The notes below the pieces were generated by a model. That model made no database searches. It was given only the letters and a program-made list of their open reading frames with translations, and was not told the origin of the DNA. The position numbers and the translations under genes are program-made. Shown piece by piece: positions 9,343 through 19,131 of a stretch of DNA of 64,000 bases. Source of the DNA: Planctomycetota bacterium (GTDB taxonomy: Bacteria > Planctomycetota > UBA1135 > GCA-002686595). How positions within the stretch are numbered: position 1 is the stretch's first letter; each line of letters starts with the position of its first letter. The stretch is taken from contig JAKLKU010000002.1 in NCBI GenBank assembly GCA_023150475.1, positions 345,638 to 409,637 of the forward strand, read 5' to 3'.

Positions 9343-11271
9343 GTGAGCCTGCTGATCTGCCAAGACGTCAAGAAGCACTACGGCGCGCAGGACGTGCTGC
9401 GCGGCGTCACGTTCCAGATCGATCCGGGCGAGAAGCTCGGTCTGATCGGCAAGAACGGCGGCGGCAAGAGCACGATCCTGCGGCTCGTCGAAGGGCTCGA
9501 ACGACCCGACGGCGGCCGCATCCAACTGCGCAAGGGCGCAAGCCTCGGCCACGTGCCGCAGATGCCGGAGTTCGACGCCGGCGTGTCCGTCTTGCAGTAC
9601 GTCGAACAAGGCCTCGCGGAAGTGCGCGAGCTGCAACGCGAGCTCGACCAGATCGCCGAGCGCATGGGGCACGCGGAGGGCGACGCGCTCGAGAAGCTCG
9701 TGCACGAGCACGAAGCGAAGAGTCAACGCATCGCCGAGCTCGGCGGTTGGGAGATCGCGCGGCGCATCGAGATCGTGCTTTCCGGCATCGGGCTCGCGAA
9801 GGAGCTCTGGACCCGCGAAGCGCGCACGCTTTCCGGCGGCGAACGGAGCCGCACGGCGCTCGCGCGAGAGCTCGTCGCCGGCCACGACTTGCTGCTCCTC
9901 GACGAACCGACGAACCACCTCGACCTCGCGGGCATCGAGTGGCTCGAAACCTGGCTGCACGAACAGCGCGGCGCCGTCTTGATCGTCAGCCACGACCGCC
10001 GCCTGCTGAATCGCGCCGTCGACGGCATCCTCGAGCTCGAACGCGGAGAGATCCGCCGTTATCCGGGCAACTACGACAAGTACGTCGTGCTGCGCGAGGA
10101 GCGCTTCAAGAGCGAGCAACGCGCGTGGGAGGACCAACAGGAATTCCTGCGCAAGGAAGAAGATTTCATCCGCAAGCACATGGGCTCGCAGCGCACCGCC
10201 GAAGCGAAGGGTCGCCAGAAACGACTCGAAAGCGTCGTGCGCCTCGAAAAGCCCTTCAACGACGTGCGTCGGCCGGTGATCCACGCGCCGAAGGCGGAAC
10301 GCGGCGGCGAGATGGTGCTCGAGGCGCGCGAGCTCTCCGGCGGCTACGACACGAACGTGCTCTTCTCGCAGCTCGACCTGCGCATCGGTCGCGCGGATCG
10401 CATCGGCATCGTCGGCGAGAACGGCGCGGGCAAGAGCACGCTCTTGCGCATCCTCGCCGGACTGCAACGCCCGCTCGGCGGCGAGATCCAGCTCGGCCAC
10501 AAAGCCGCGTGCGGTTACTACGACCAGGACACGTCGCAACTCGACGAGAACGCGACGCCGTACGAGGAGATCCGCCGCACGCACCGCGACATGACGGACC
10601 TCGACATCCGCTCGCATCTCGCGAAGTTCCTGTTCCGCGGCAACGAAGTCGAGAAATCGATCTCCGCACTGTCGGGCGGCGAACGGGCGCGCGTCGCACT
10701 GGCCAAGCTCGTGCTCGAGAAGCCGACGTGGCTCGCGCTCGACGAACCGACGAACCACCTCGATCTCGCGGCGCGCGCTGCGCTCGAGGAGATGCTCTCC
10801 GAATTCGACGGCACGCTCGTGTGCGTCAGTCACGACCGTGCGTTCCTCGACGCGCTCTGCACGCGGATCGTCAGCGTCGATCGCGCGGGCGTCACGCAGT
10901 TCACCGGCAACTACTCCGAGTGGCGCGCGAGCGTCGTCGCGGCCGCCGACGCCGCGCTCGCCGAGCGGATCGAACGCGACGCGAAGGCCGCGGAGAAGGC
11001 CAAGCGCGACGAGAAGCGCACCGAGAAACGCGAGGAGCCGCCGAAGTCCGCGAAGGCGTCCGCGCCCGGCAAGATCCGCAACCCGTTCCTCTTCGAGAAG
11101 CTCGAAGCACGGATCATGGAGCTCGAAGCCGAGCTCAAGAAGCTCAACGACGAGCTCGTCCAGGAAGAGGTCTACCGCAACCCGGCGCGCATGAAGGAAA
11201 CCCAAGTGCGCATCGCGGAGGTCGAGCACGAGCTCGCGCTGAGATACGCCGAGTGGGAGAACTGGCAGTAG
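9343..11271 (+). CDS. ABC-F family ATPase (Uup/YheS type)
   Basis: 642 residues, GTG start at 9343 preceded by GAGGT. It has two ATP-binding cassettes and no membrane segments: Walker A GKNGGGKST and GENGAGKST, signatures LSGGERSRTALA and LSGGERARVALA, Walker B followed by DEPTNHLDL in both halves. Between them lies the linker helix region (FKSEQRAWEDQQEFLRKEED). The C-terminus is a charged arm (KAAEKAKRDEKRTEK) followed by a coiled coil from about residue 580, as in Uup. Members act on the ribosome to relieve stalls or support translation, and some give antibiotic resistance. The C-terminal coiled coil argues for the Uup branch; resistance is not indicated. Confidence 0.95.
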   Translation: MSLLICQDVKKHYGAQDVLRGVTFQIDPGEKLGLIGKNGGGKSTILRLVEGLERPDGGRIQLRKGASLGHVPQMPEFDAGVSVLQYVEQGLAEVRELQRELDQIAERMGHAEGDALEKLVHEHEAKSQRIAELGGWEIARRIEIVLSGIGLAKELWTREARTLSGGERSRTALARELVAGHDLLLLDEPTNHLDLAGIEWLETWLHEQRGAVLIVSHDRRLLNRAVDGILELERGEIRRYPGNYDKYVVLREERFKSEQRAWEDQQEFLRKEEDFIRKHMGSQRTAEAKGRQKRLESVVRLEKPFNDVRRPVIHAPKAERGGEMVLEARELSGGYDTNVLFSQLDLRIGRADRIGIVGENGAGKSTLLRILAGLQRPLGGEIQLGHKAACGYYDQDTSQLDENATPYEEIRRTHRDMTDLDIRSHLAKFLFRGNEVEKSISALSGGERARVALAKLVLEKPTWLALDEPTNHLDLAARAALEEMLSEFDGTLVCVSHDRAFLDALCTRIVSVDRAGVTQFTGNYSEWRASVVAAADAALAERIERDAKAAEKAKRDEKRTEKREEPPKSAKASAPGKIRNPFLFEKLEARIMELEAELKKLNDELVQEEVYRNPARMKETQVRIAEVEHELALRYAEWENWQ

Positions 11272-11510
11272 CCGACGGCTCGCCGCCGGATCGTTCGGCG
11301 CGATGTCGCTCGGGCTGCGGAGTCTGCGCGGAGGTCGGCGGTCGCCCGCGTTCGGACCACTCGCAGGTCTGACCACGGTCGCCTGGCCTTCGAATTCGAT
11401 CACGGCGCGGCACGGTCGCGACGCGCGCGCCGAAAGAGCCGGCACGCGATGTGTGCGGACGGGCGACGCAGGCTTCCAGCCCATCGCGACTCGCACCTAG
11501 ACTGGAGCGC

Positions 11511-12332
11511 ATGGTCACGAACCGCCGCACCACGAAATCGCCGCCGAAAGTCGCCGCAACTGCGCGGACGAAACGAGCCACGAAACCGACCGCCGCCCGC
11601 GCTTCGTTGTCCGAGACGATGCGCGAGCTCGAGCGGGCCGGCTCGGCGCAAACGCGCAAGACCTACGCTCGCCACGGCGCGCGAGAGCCGATGTTCGGCG
11701 TCAGTTTCGCGACGTTGAAGACGCTCGTGAAACGCATCGGCGTCGATCACGAGCTCGCCCTCGCGTTGTGGGAAACCGGCAACCACGACGCGCGCTCGCT
11801 CGCCGTGAAGATCGCCGATCCCGCGCGGATCCGCGCGTCCGAACTCGATCGCTGGGCGCGAGCGGCGAGCGTACGATCGTGTGGCGCGTACGTCCCGATG
11901 CTCGCTGCGGAGAGTCCGCACGGAACCGCGAAAGCCCGCGACTGGCTCGCGTCTTCCGACCCGACGTTGCGGGCCGCAGCGTGGACGCTCATCGGCCTCC
12001 TCGCGAACCTCGATGAGCGCGCCGAGGACGCGTGGTTCGCGCAACGACTCGCACGCATCGAGAAGTCGATCCACACGGCGCCGAACGCGGAACGCGACGC
12101 GATGAACCGCGCGCTGATCGCGATCGGCGGGCGGAACGCGGCGATGCGCGTGGCTGCGACCGCAGCGGCAAGACGCATCGGCAAGGTCGACGTCGACCAC
12201 GGTGACACGGCGTGCAAGACCCCCGACGCCGAGAGCTACATCGAGAAGTCGTGGGCACACGCGACAGCGAAGGGCTTCGTGTCGCCCGCCGCCCAAGAGC
12301 GAGCGCGCGAGTCGCTGCGCACACGCTGCTGA
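11511..12332 (+). CDS. DNA alkylation repair protein, AlkD-like
   Basis: 273 residues from the ATG at 11511 (GGAG just upstream). The first 35 residues are basic and low-complexity. From about residue 40 the sequence matches AlkD-type HEAT-like repeats: MRELERAGSAQTRKTYARHG, PMFGVSFATLKTLVKRIG, ELALALWETGNHDARSLAV. AlkD enzymes excise positively charged alkylated bases without base flipping. The family assignment is good; I did not verify each catalytic residue, and many homologues have no tested activity. The gene stands alone. Confidence 0.85.
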   Translation: MVTNRRTTKSPPKVAATARTKRATKPTAARASLSETMRELERAGSAQTRKTYARHGAREPMFGVSFATLKTLVKRIGVDHELALALWETGNHDARSLAVKIADPARIRASELDRWARAASVRSCGAYVPMLAAESPHGTAKARDWLASSDPTLRAAAWTLIGLLANLDERAEDAWFAQRLARIEKSIHTAPNAERDAMNRALIAIGGRNAAMRVAATAAARRIGKVDVDHGDTACKTPDAESYIEKSWAHATAKGFVSPAAQERARESLRTRC

Positions 12333-12532
12333 GCGGAACGACCCTTCCGGGCCGCGCAGCAAGTGGAGCTGCGGTCGAGCCAACGCCGGCGCACACGTGC
12401 GAATCGGCCGCATCGAACAGGCGAGCGCTCGTGTTCGTTCGTGCGAGCCACTCTCGTCGACTGCGGAACCCGGTCGCGCCGCGCGGGTTCCGACGAGCTC
12501 CAAAGCAGACTCCCAAGCCTTTGGAGAACGAA

Positions 12533-13021
12533 ATGTCGAAGAAGATTCTGCTCTCGAGCACGGTGCTCGCGCTTCCGTTGACCCTCTTCGCGCCGCGTGC
12601 CGCGGCCCAAGACGAGGTGCCGACGGTCGCGCACGGTCACGCGAAAGGAGTGTTCGGACTGCCCGACCCGCAGGGTCACGGCGTGATGCACGGAGTGCTC
12701 GTGGCGCCCGACGGGACACCGCTGTTCGTGCTCGACGCGGCGACCGGCGCCGGGCTGATCGGCAACGCGAAGGGGCCGATCCAAGGCGAGCTGCGCGATC
12801 CGGCGACGGACGCGCCGGTCGCAGTCGTCGTGGGCAAGTGGATCTACCACCCGGCGCTCCAGAAGGGCGCGTACGAGCTGCGCTTCCTCGGCGCCGACGA
12901 CGGCGACCCGAGCACGCCGCGGCCGGTGATCGGCAAGCTCGCCGGACACTTCGGGGATCCACACGGCCCGCTGCCGCCGCTCGGGAAGTTCGCTGGGCTC
13001 TGGAAGCTCGCGCTTCCCTGA
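12533..13021 (+). CDS. Small exported protein of unknown function
   Basis: 162 residues; ATG at 12533 behind GGAG six bases away. The N-terminus is a clear signal peptide (MSKKILLSSTVLALPLTLF, cleavage near AAAQ). The mature part has alternating short beta-strand-like segments with glycine turns (GHGVMHGVLVAPDGTPLFVL, GELRDPATDAPVAVVVGKW) and a proline/glycine-rich end. No cysteine in the mature part, no recognised domain. It is followed at once by a strong hairpin, so it is probably monocistronic. I do not assign a function. Confidence 0.8.
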   Translation: MSKKILLSSTVLALPLTLFAPRAAAQDEVPTVAHGHAKGVFGLPDPQGHGVMHGVLVAPDGTPLFVLDAATGAGLIGNAKGPIQGELRDPATDAPVAVVVGKWIYHPALQKGAYELRFLGADDGDPSTPRPVIGKLAGHFGDPHGPLPPLGKFAGLWKLALP

Positions 13022-13027
13022 GGACGA

Positions 13028-13061
13028 CGCCGGCGAGCTCGGCAGCGCGAGCTCGCCGGCG
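13028..13061 (+). terminator. Perfect 14-bp hairpin after the small exported protein gene
   Basis: Seven bases after the stop codon, CGCCGGCGAGCTCG pairs perfectly with CGAGCTCGCCGGCG across a six-base loop (gcagcg). There is no T-run after it, so it may work as an attenuating or RNA-stabilising hairpin rather than a classical intrinsic terminator. Confidence 0.6.
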
Positions 13062-13614
13062 GCTGCCACGCGGCGCGTGCCGGATCGCAGCGCAGCGTTC
13101 GTCGTAGCTCGGCGTCCGGTCGGCGTGTCCAACTGGGTGTCCGAAGGGAAGGCCGAGGCCCGACGAGCGCACTGCGATCCGGCATGACGGGGACGCTGCG
13201 CAAGGTCTTGCCTCGCGCAGCGTCCAGCGGCCGTCTCCGCGTCTAATCGATTGCGAGCGGTCGCAGACTCGACCTGCGCGTGCGTCGCGCGGTGGAGTGC
13301 TCGTGCCGTTCGCCGTTCGAATCTTCGCCGGTCGTGCGTGGACCGACGATGGTTGGTGTCGCAAGTGGCCCGCTCGGTTGCGAGCCGTTGCAAAGAGCGT
13401 TGGAAGAGCTGGGGTCGAGCGGCCTGACCGTGGGAGCCCCCTTTCGTGGTCCACCTATGGCCTCGTTGAAATCGTGATGACTTGCCCAGTGAGCCCGCGT
13501 CCTCGCACGAAAGTTGCGCCGACGTCGCGAAACCGTCCGAGGCGCGCGTGCGGCGCGAGGCCGCGAACTGACGGCGCCGAACGCACTCGCTAGAACTCTG
13601 CGCATGTTCGTCGC
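13062..13614. other. Gene-free interval upstream of the symporter gene
   Basis: About 550 bases. Open frames on both strands look non-coding. Between about 13300 and 13500 the composition is less arginine-biased and slightly lower in G+C, and several short complementary segments are present, but I could not fold a recognised RNA. It should contain the promoter for the symporter-sialidase operon. Confidence 0.4.
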
Positions 13615-13626
13615 AGGAGGCGCTGC

Positions 13627-15000
13627 GTGAGTCCGACCCTGCTCGGCGTGCTCGGCTACGTCGCGTTGCAGCTCGTCATCGGCTTCGTCGTGTCGAAACG
13701 CGTGCGCACCGAAGACGACTATCTCGTCGCAGGGCGAAGCCTCGGCCCGTGGCTCGCCGGCTTTTCGATCTTCGCGACGTGGTTCGGCGCGGAGACGTGC
13801 GTCGGCGCGGCCGGTCGCGCCTACGAGCACGGCGTCTCCGCCAACACGTCGGATCCGTTCGGCTACGGCTTCGCGGTGCTGCTCACCGGCGCGCTGTTCG
13901 CGACGGCGCTCTGGCGGCGCAAGCTGACGACGATCGCGGACCTCTTCCGCCAGCGTTATTCGCCCGGCGTCGAGCGCCTCGCCGCGCTGATCCTGATCCC
14001 GTCGTCGCTCTTCTGGGCCGCCGCCCAGATCCGCGCGTTCGGGCAAGTCCTCGCGAGCGCGTCCGAGCTCCACATCGACCTCGCCATCGCGATCGCGGCC
14101 GGTGTCGTGATCGTCTACACCACTTCCGGCGGCATGTGGGCGGACGCCGTGACCGACGTCGTGCAAGGCGTCGCGCTCGTGCTCGGCCTCGCCGTGATGG
14201 CCGTTGCGGTCGTGTGGGAGTTCGGCGGCGTGAGCGAAACGGTCGCCGCGATCGAGCCCGAACGCTTGAAGTTCGGGGACGCTTTCGCCGGGCCGCCGCT
14301 CGAGATCCTCGAGAGTTGGGCGTTGCCGATCTGCGGTTCGGTGTTCGCGCAAGAGCTGCTCGCGCGCATCTCGGCGTCACGCAGCGCCTCGGTCGCGCGC
14401 AACGCGACGCTCGCCGCCGGCGCCTGTTACGTCGCGATCGGCTGCGTGCCCGTGTTCCTGGGGCTCGTCGGCGCGAAGCTCCTTCCCGGTCTCGAGGACG
14501 GAGAACGAGTGCTTCCGTTGCTCGCGCACGATCGCCTCGGTGCGTTCGTGTTCGTCCTGTTCGCCGGAGCGCTGGTCAGCGCGATCCTCTCCACCGTCGA
14601 CAGTTGTCTCCTCGTCGCGGCGTCGCTCGCATCGCACAACGTGCTCGTATCGTTGCGGCCGGGAATGACCGAAGCGCAGAAGGTGCGCTTGGCGCGCGTC
14701 GGCGTCGTGGTGTTCGGTCTCGTCGCGTACGGCCTCGCTCACAGCGCCGACGACGTGTACGAAATGGTCGAGAGCGCCTCGGCGATCGGCAGCTCGGGCG
14801 CGTTCGTCGTCACACTCTTCGCGTTGCGCTCGAGCTTCGGCGGCGCGCGCGCGGCGTTCGCTGCGCTGATCGTCGGCACCAGCGTGTACGTCGCGGGACC
14901 TTGGCTTGGGCTCGAGAGTTGGCCGTACGTCGCGTCGTTGTTCGCCGCCTTCGGCGCATACGTCCTGTTCGGTGTGTTCGAGCGGAGGAAAGTCGCGTGA
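13627..15000 (+). CDS. Sodium:solute symporter family transporter
   Basis: 457 residues, GTG start with AGGAGG six bases upstream. The sequence is almost entirely hydrophobic helices (about 12-13 membrane segments), starting LLGVLGYVALQLVIGFVV and including the family-typical stretches VAGRSLGPWLAGFSIFATWFG and VVIVYTTSGGMWADAVTDVVQG. SSS proteins couple sodium entry to uptake of sugars, amino acids, vitamins or sialic acid. The next gene, a sialidase, starts within its stop codon (GTGA), so the two are translationally coupled. That context makes N-acetylneuraminate a reasonable candidate substrate; this is inference, since SSS substrate cannot be read from sequence. Confidence 0.9.
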   Translation: MSPTLLGVLGYVALQLVIGFVVSKRVRTEDDYLVAGRSLGPWLAGFSIFATWFGAETCVGAAGRAYEHGVSANTSDPFGYGFAVLLTGALFATALWRRKLTTIADLFRQRYSPGVERLAALILIPSSLFWAAAQIRAFGQVLASASELHIDLAIAIAAGVVIVYTTSGGMWADAVTDVVQGVALVLGLAVMAVAVVWEFGGVSETVAAIEPERLKFGDAFAGPPLEILESWALPICGSVFAQELLARISASRSASVARNATLAAGACYVAIGCVPVFLGLVGAKLLPGLEDGERVLPLLAHDRLGAFVFVLFAGALVSAILSTVDSCLLVAASLASHNVLVSLRPGMTEAQKVRLARVGVVVFGLVAYGLAHSADDVYEMVESASAIGSSGAFVVTLFALRSSFGGARAAFAALIVGTSVYVAGPWLGLESWPYVASLFAAFGAYVLFGVFERRKVA

Positions 15001-16184
15001 GGCTCGGGTCCGGCGTCCGGGGTGTCGTGTTCCTCGCCGCGAGCGTCGGGTTCGCGTGCCGCGCCGCGCCGCCCGAAGCGGCGGCTCCAGATCGCTCGGC
15101 GTCGGCCGTCGACGCGCCAGCGACGGAACGCGCCGAACGCGAGCTCGTCGACGTCTTCGTCGGCGGAGCCGATGGCTATCCGGCGTACCGGATCCCCGCG
15201 TTGCTCGCGACGCGGCGAGGCACGTTGCTCGCGTTCGCCGAGGGCCGCGCGACGCTCGACGACCACGCGCGAAACGACCTCGTGCTGAAGCGCAGTTTCG
15301 ACGGCGGTCGCACGTGGGGCGAGCTCATCGCCGTCGCCGAGGCCGGCGCCAACGCGCTCAACAATCCGTGCGCGGTCGAGTTGCCCGACACCGGCCGCGT
15401 GCTGCTCGTCTTCCAGCGTTATCCCGCCGCGCACGGCGAGTACGGCGTCGAGCCTGGCTTCGACGGCGAGCGAGTCTGCCGCACGCTGCTCGCGCACTCC
15501 GACGACGACGGCGCGACGTGGAGCACGCCGCGCGAGATCACACGTGACGTGAAACGTGGTGCACCGGTGACCAGCATCGCGTCGGGCCCTGGCGTGGGCC
15601 TCGTCAAACGCCGCGCGCCGCACGCCGGCCGCGTCGTCGTGCCGTTCAATCAAGGGCCCGCGAACCAGTGGAAGGTCTACGCGGCGTTCAGCGACGACCA
15701 AGGCGCAACGTGGCGCATGGGCGCCGTCGCGCCGGAGTCCGCCGAACCCGGCGTCGCGAACGAAGTGCAGATGGCCGAGCTCGCCGACGGATCGCTCGTG
15801 CTCGACGCGCGCAGCTTCAGCGGTGCTCGTTGTCGCAAGCTCGCGAGGAGCGTCGACGGCGGCGCGACGTGGAGCGCGCTCGTGGACGAGCCCGAGCTCG
15901 TCGATCCGAGCTGCATGGCGGCGTTGCTCGCCTTCGAGCTCGACGGCGAGCTCCTGCTGCTGCACTCCGGCCCGGAATCGGCCACGAAACGCGAACTCGG
16001 CACCCTACGCGCCAGTCGCGACGGCGGCTCGACTTGGCCGCTGACGCTCCCGATCCACCCGGCGGGCTTCGCGTACAGCGCGCTCGCCCCACTCGACGCC
16101 ACGCACGTCGGCTGCCTCTTCGAACGCGACGGCTACGCCGCGCTCGCGTTCACCCGCATCTCGCTCGAGCCGTTGCGCCGCTGA
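14997..16184 (+). CDS. Exported sialidase (exo-alpha-sialidase, BNR repeats)
   Basis: 395 residues from a GTG overlapping the symporter stop. A hydrophobic N-terminus ends at Cys21 (ASVGFAC), so it is exported and perhaps lipid-anchored, although the lipobox is not canonical. Catalytic-fold markers of GH33-like sialidases are present: YRIPAL near residue 62 with the first triad arginine, and five Asp-box repeats of the form SxDxGxTW (SFDGGRTW, SDDDGATW, SDDQGATW, SVDGGATW, SRDGGSTW). It would release terminal sialic acids from glycoconjugates outside the cell for uptake by the coupled transporter. No sialic-acid catabolic genes (nanA/nanK/nanE) lie in the window, so another sugar acid cannot be ruled out. 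Confidence 0.88.
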   Translation: MRLGSGVRGVVFLAASVGFACRAAPPEAAAPDRSASAVDAPATERAERELVDVFVGGADGYPAYRIPALLATRRGTLLAFAEGRATLDDHARNDLVLKRSFDGGRTWGELIAVAEAGANALNNPCAVELPDTGRVLLVFQRYPAAHGEYGVEPGFDGERVCRTLLAHSDDDGATWSTPREITRDVKRGAPVTSIASGPGVGLVKRRAPHAGRVVVPFNQGPANQWKVYAAFSDDQGATWRMGAVAPESAEPGVANEVQMAELADGSLVLDARSFSGARCRKLARSVDGGATWSALVDEPELVDPSCMAALLAFELDGELLLLHSGPESATKRELGTLRASRDGGSTWPLTLPIHPAGFAYSALAPLDATHVGCLFERDGYAALAFTRISLEPLRR

Positions 16185-16187
16185 GCG

Positions 16188-18905
16188 TCAACGGCGAGTC
16201 GAACGCACGCGTGCAGCGCGTCCAGGGGCGCGATTCGGCGCCTGGCGGCCCAGGTCGTCGAGCAGTGTGGCCACCAAGGCGGTCCAGCCCGTTTGGTGGC
16301 TCGCGCCGAGGCCGTGGCCGTCGTCGCCGTGGAAGTACTCGTGGAAGAGCACGAGGTCCTTCCAGTGCGGGTCGTTCGCGAAGCGCGCGGCGGCGCCATG
16401 GCACGGGCGCGCGCCGTCGGCGCCCGGCAAGAAGAGCCGCGAGAGACGACGCGCGAGCTCCGCCGCCACTTCGCGGAGGTTCATCCACGTGCCGGAACCC
16501 GTCGGGCATTCGACCGTGAGTTCGTCGCCGTAGAAGTGGTGGTAGCGCTCGAGCGCTTCGATCAGGAGGTAGTTGACCGGGAACCACACCGGTCCGCGCC
16601 AGTTCGAGTTGCCGCCGAACAACGTCGACGTCGAATCGCCGGGCGCGTAGTGCACCGAGTACTCGCTGCCCTCGATCTCGAGCCGATACGGCCGCTCGCC
16701 GTACGCACGTGAGAGCGAACGGATGCCGAACGGCGAGAGGAACTCGGTCTCGTCGAGCATGTAGCGCAACACGCGCTGCAGGCGCTCCTTCGAGGGGATC
16801 GCGAGCAGACGTTTGTGCCGATCGCCGCCGCTCTCCGCGTACGCGATGAACTTCGCGAGGTCCGGCCGGTTCTCGAGGAACCAGTTCATCCGCTTCTTGA
16901 AGCCCGGGAGATGGTCGATCGTCTCCTGCTCGAGCACTTCGACCGCGATCAAGGGGATCAGACCGACCATCGAGCGCATCCGGAGCGGGATGTCGTCGCC
17001 GTTCTTGTGGATCTGGTCGTAGTAGAAGCCGTCGTGTTCGTCCCAGAGCCCTTCTTCACCGAGCGAGTTCATCGCTTCGGCGATCGCGACGAAGTGCTCG
17101 AAGAACTTCGAGGCCATGTCCTCGTACGCGGGCTCGTACTTGGCGAGCTCGAGCGCGATCGAGAGCATCGTGCCGCAGTAGAAGGCCATCCACGCGGTGC
17201 CGTCGGCTTGTTCGAGGTGCCCGCCGGTCGGCAGCGGCTGCGAACGATCGAACACGCCGATGTTGTCGAGGCCGAGGAAGCCGCCCGAGAAGATGTGCTT
17301 GCCGTGAGCGTCCTTGCGATTCACCCACCAAGTGAAGTTGAGCAGGAGCTTCTGGAACGCGCTCGCGAGGAACGCTCGGTCGCGCGCGCCGGGCCTGCCC
17401 GACTTCTTGTACACCCGCCAACACGCCCACGCGTGCACCGGCGGGTTGACGTCGCCGAGCGCCCACTCGTACGCCGGGATCTGCCCGTTCGGGTGCATGT
17501 ACCACTCGCGCAGGAAGAGCGAGAGCTGCGCCTTCGCGAACTCGATGTCGATCTTCGCGAACGGGATCATGTGGAAAGCGAGGTCCCACGCGGCGTACCA
17601 CGGGTACTCCCACTTGTCCGGCATCGAGATGACGTCGCGGTTGTAGAGGTGTTGCCACGCGGCGTTGCGGCCGGACTTGCGCTCGTTCGGCGGCGAGGGT
17701 TGCGCCGGATCGCCTTCGAGCCACTCGCGCACGACGTAGTAGTAGAACTGCTTCGACCAGACGAGGCCGGCGTACGCGGAACGTGCGACCGCGACCTCGG
17801 CCGGCGACGAGCCCGGCGCGATGCGTTGCGCGTAGAAGAGGTCCGCTTCGCGCTCACGCGCCTCGAGCACGGTGTCGAAGCCCGCGCCGAGCGGCTGTTT
17901 CGGTTCGTTCGCGAGCGCGAAGAGCCGCAGCTTGACGCGCACTTCGCCGTGCGCGGGCACGAGGTGGCGCACGACCGCGGCCGCTTTGGTGCCGCTGCCG
18001 CCCGAGTGCACGGCGTCTGCGTCGCCGTCGACGACGCACGCGTGGAAGCCGTCCTTGACGTACGCGCTCCGGTTCGGCGTCTGGTAGAGCCGCTCGGTGT
18101 TCGTCTCGTTCTCGGTGAAGAGCCACTCGAGCGCGCGCCCGCCGCTCTCGCCGACCATGGCGTAGCGACCGAGCGCCGTGTGCTCCGCGACGAGCCTGCC
18201 GCGGCGATCGACGGTCAACGTCGGGCGCTCGCCGAAGCCTTCGCCGCGCTGGCCCCAGCTCCACGTGTTGCGGAACCACAGCGTCGGCAGGAGCCAGAGC
18301 TCCGCTGCTTCGTTCGCGCGGTTCTTCGCCGTGATCTGGATGCAGACGTCGTCGGGCGAGTGCTTCGCGTACTCGACGAACACGTCGAAGTAGCGGTCGT
18401 CGTCGAACACGCCGGTGTCGGCGAGTTCGTACTCGGGCTCGAGCTTCGAGCGCTCGCGGTTGAGCTCGACGAGCTCGTCGTACGGGAACTCGCGTTGCGG
18501 GTACTTGTAGAGCCCGCGCATCCACGAGTGCGTCGGCGTGCCGTCGAGGTGGAAGTAGCACTCCTTCACGTCCTCGCCGTGGTTGCCTTCCGGACCGGCG
18601 AGGCCAAAGAGACGCTCCTTCAGGATCGGATCACGCCCATTCCAGAGCGCCAGCGCGAAGCAGAGCCGCGCTTGACGGTCGCAGAAGCCGAAGAGCCCGT
18701 CCTCGCCCCAGCGATAGGCGCGCGACCGAGCGTGATCGTGAGGGAAGTAGTCCCACGACGCGCCGTCCGCGGAATAGTCCTCGCGCACGGTGCCCCACTG
18801 GCGATCGGCGAGGTACGGCCCCCAACGCTTCCAGTTCGCCTCGCGCGCGGCGTCCGCCTCGAGGCGGCGCGATTCCGGGTCGTCGTATTTCGAGCGTGCG
18901 GCCAT
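16188..18905 (-). CDS. Large cytosolic glycoside hydrolase, GH63-like (MGH1-type)
   Basis: 905 residues from the ATG at 18905 ([10 protein letters not shown]); no signal peptide. An N-terminal beta-sandwich region (residues about 40-350) precedes an (alpha/alpha)6 barrel with family phrases: [53 protein letters not shown], and [16 protein letters not shown] near the end. These match the GH63 group that includes glucosidases and mannosylglycerate/glucosylglycerate hydrolases. The aspartate of AWDLAFH and acidic residues in the last third are the likely catalytic pair. A role in compatible-solute or alpha-glucan turnover fits the family; the substrate is not determinable. Its stop lies only three bases from the sialidase stop on the other strand. 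Confidence 0.85.
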   Translation of the reverse strand: MAARSKYDDPESRRLEADAAREANWKRWGPYLADRQWGTVREDYSADGASWDYFPHDHARSRAYRWGEDGLFGFCDRQARLCFALALWNGRDPILKERLFGLAGPEGNHGEDVKECYFHLDGTPTHSWMRGLYKYPQREFPYDELVELNRERSKLEPEYELADTGVFDDDRYFDVFVEYAKHSPDDVCIQITAKNRANEAAELWLLPTLWFRNTWSWGQRGEGFGERPTLTVDRRGRLVAEHTALGRYAMVGESGGRALEWLFTENETNTERLYQTPNRSAYVKDGFHACVVDGDADAVHSGGSGTKAAAVVRHLVPAHGEVRVKLRLFALANEPKQPLGAGFDTVLEAREREADLFYAQRIAPGSSPAEVAVARSAYAGLVWSKQFYYYVVREWLEGDPAQPSPPNERKSGRNAAWQHLYNRDVISMPDKWEYPWYAAWDLAFHMIPFAKIDIEFAKAQLSLFLREWYMHPNGQIPAYEWALGDVNPPVHAWACWRVYKKSGRPGARDRAFLASAFQKLLLNFTWWVNRKDAHGKHIFSGGFLGLDNIGVFDRSQPLPTGGHLEQADGTAWMAFYCGTMLSIALELAKYEPAYEDMASKFFEHFVAIAEAMNSLGEEGLWDEHDGFYYDQIHKNGDDIPLRMRSMVGLIPLIAVEVLEQETIDHLPGFKKRMNWFLENRPDLAKFIAYAESGGDRHKRLLAIPSKERLQRVLRYMLDETEFLSPFGIRSLSRAYGERPYRLEIEGSEYSVHYAPGDSTSTLFGGNSNWRGPVWFPVNYLLIEALERYHHFYGDELTVECPTGSGTWMNLREVAAELARRLSRLFLPGADGARPCHGAAARFANDPHWKDLVLFHEYFHGDDGHGLGASHQTGWTALVATLLDDLGRQAPNRAPGRAARVRSTRR

Positions 18906-19131
18906 CGAAGCGGGGTCGAGGGGCCTACTTCGGCCGCTCGCCGCTCGCGATTGAAGCGCACGCGACGATTTTGCCGACTCGGGTCGTACGCTCTGCGAAC
19001 GCGCGTCCGACGTCGCGCCGTTCGCGGACTTGACAGCCTCCGTTCGCGGCGAAACCCTCTTCGCCCCGCGCGTCTTTCGTTCGGACCCACCCGGCGTCAT
19101 CGCCTCCTCATCTTCCGCGTTCGAGCTCCCC

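Noticed and set aside
9265..11496. Long minus-strand open frame opposite the ABC-F gene
   Set aside because: It mirrors the ABC-F coding frame, has no family motif and biased composition, whereas the plus strand has complete Walker and signature motifs.
13280..13593. Two overlapping plus-strand ORFs upstream of the symporter
   Set aside because: No ribosome binding site, no motif, mutual overlap; treated as non-coding.
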